DNA from: Bacteroidales bacterium
GTDB taxonomy: Bacteria; Bacteroidota; Bacteroidia; Bacteroidales; UBA7960
DNA: 22,669 bases
Direction of reading: 5' to 3'
Assembly: GCA_003451785.1 (NCBI GenBank)
Contig: DMJL01000094.1
Coordinates: 281 to 22,949 of the forward strand
Every line of letters starts with the position of its first letter. Within the stretch, counting starts at the first letter, position 1. Below, in pieces: positions 22,410-22,669 of the stretch. The position numbers and the translations under genes were made by a program. The notes beneath the pieces are model-generated. The model was not told the DNA's origin, searched no databases, and saw only the letters and a program-made list of their open reading frames with translations.

Positions 22410-22669
22410 CTGTTGTCCGATAAAAGTAAAAGGTTGTTGTTTTTCTTCCGTAACAACCTGATTACCAATGAGTGTGTTTTCATTTTTCCAGCATTTTTAA
22501 AAGTAAGCCCTATCAAATAGAGTAGGCTGTCTGGCCAAATGGTATGTTTTCTGCCAATCCTTATCTGGATTATCGAGAAATTTTATCAAGTGAATGTAAT
22601 TGAATAGGTGAATTTTGCAGAAACTCACCAAATTTGAAAATGCCCAGCTCCTTTTCAGCATCTTTTGGA
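22410..22669. mobile_element. probable end of an insertion sequence (element continues beyond the window)
   Basis: CTGTTGTCCGATAAAA followed by GTAAAAGG (22410-22433) is nearly the reverse complement of the MITE end at 351-376. A hairpin (AGGTTGTT 22431-22438 with AACAACCT 22452-22459) lies just inside the end, as insertion sequences often have to block read-through. The C-terminus of a minus-strand reading frame follows about 110 bases further in, as expected for a transposase. The other end is outside the window, so the family cannot be named. Confidence 0.5.
22570..22669 (-). CDS. C-terminal fragment of a possible transposase (cut by the window end)
   Basis: Reading inward from the window end, 32 codons are open to a stop at 22570-22572. 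The last residues read NSPIQLHSLDKISR, preceded by KELGIFKFGEF. I do not recognise the family from so little sequence. The assignment as a transposase rests only on its place inside the insertion-sequence-like end. It could also be a chance open frame. Confidence 0.3.
   Translation of the reverse strand, partial: PKDAEKELGIFKFGEFLQNSPIQLHSLDKISR

Noticed and set aside
376..22410. The whole segment as a composite transposon
   Set aside because: The ends match and face correctly, but no transposase is seen at the left end, no target duplication can be checked, and the contents look like ordinary chromosomal operons. Kept only as a possibility in the findings.

Overview
The window looks like a chromosomal segment of a Bacteroidota bacterium, probably anaerobic or facultative. 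The evidence is moderate-to-low GC, weak Shine-Dalgarno sequences, two or three close matches to the Bacteroidota promoter consensus (TTTG / TAnnTTTG), lipoproteins, beta-barrel outer-membrane proteins and a Bacteroidota-style Crp/Fnr regulator. No rRNA, tRNA or CRISPR array was seen.

Left part (1-2900): a small MITE-like element (about 253-376) with 20-bp inverted ends abuts a 3-oxoadipyl-CoA/acetyl-CoA thiolase gene (382-1587). A Crp/Fnr-type regulator (1784-2467, minus strand) follows, then a 430-bp intergenic region shared with a divergent operon.

Central operon (2898-10945, plus strand), the most interesting part. Seven genes end at a clear terminator (10966-11003): a double-rhodanese lipoprotein, a phosphate-selective-type porin, a secreted SseA-like tandem rhodanese, a membrane-anchored double rhodanese whose second active-site Cys is Ser, and a Tat-exported molybdopterin oxidoreductase with its four-cluster ferredoxin and NrfD-type quinol subunit (PsrABC/PhsABC-like). 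The layout suggests periplasmic trafficking of sulfane sulfur to or from a respiratory sulfur reductase. Wolinella Sud/Psr is the nearest known analogy, but here there are three two-domain rhodaneses and a dedicated porin.

Repeat zone (11086-14168): a DUF4256 gene on the minus strand. Next comes an array of fifteen 17-18-bp repeats facing five 36-bp repeats built from the same core in reverse complement. A TetR regulator with its own promoter and operator follows. Last is a GxxExxY (PD-(D/E)XK-like) gene framed by inverted repeats that also occur as empty copies beside it, so it looks like a small mobile cassette.

Right part (14169-20268): a LolA-like periplasmic protein, two FtsX-type permeases, an ABC ATPase and an outer-membrane barrel, plausibly one envelope-spanning lipid or lipoprotein export system controlled by the TetR protein. 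A ribbon-helix-helix/PIN toxin-antitoxin pair with its own promoter sits between the permeases and the ATPase.

Right end (20269-22669): an unrecognised lipoprotein, a short degenerate copy of the 3' end of the barrel gene, and the end of a probable insertion sequence. Its terminal sequence matches the MITE at the left end, in inverted orientation.
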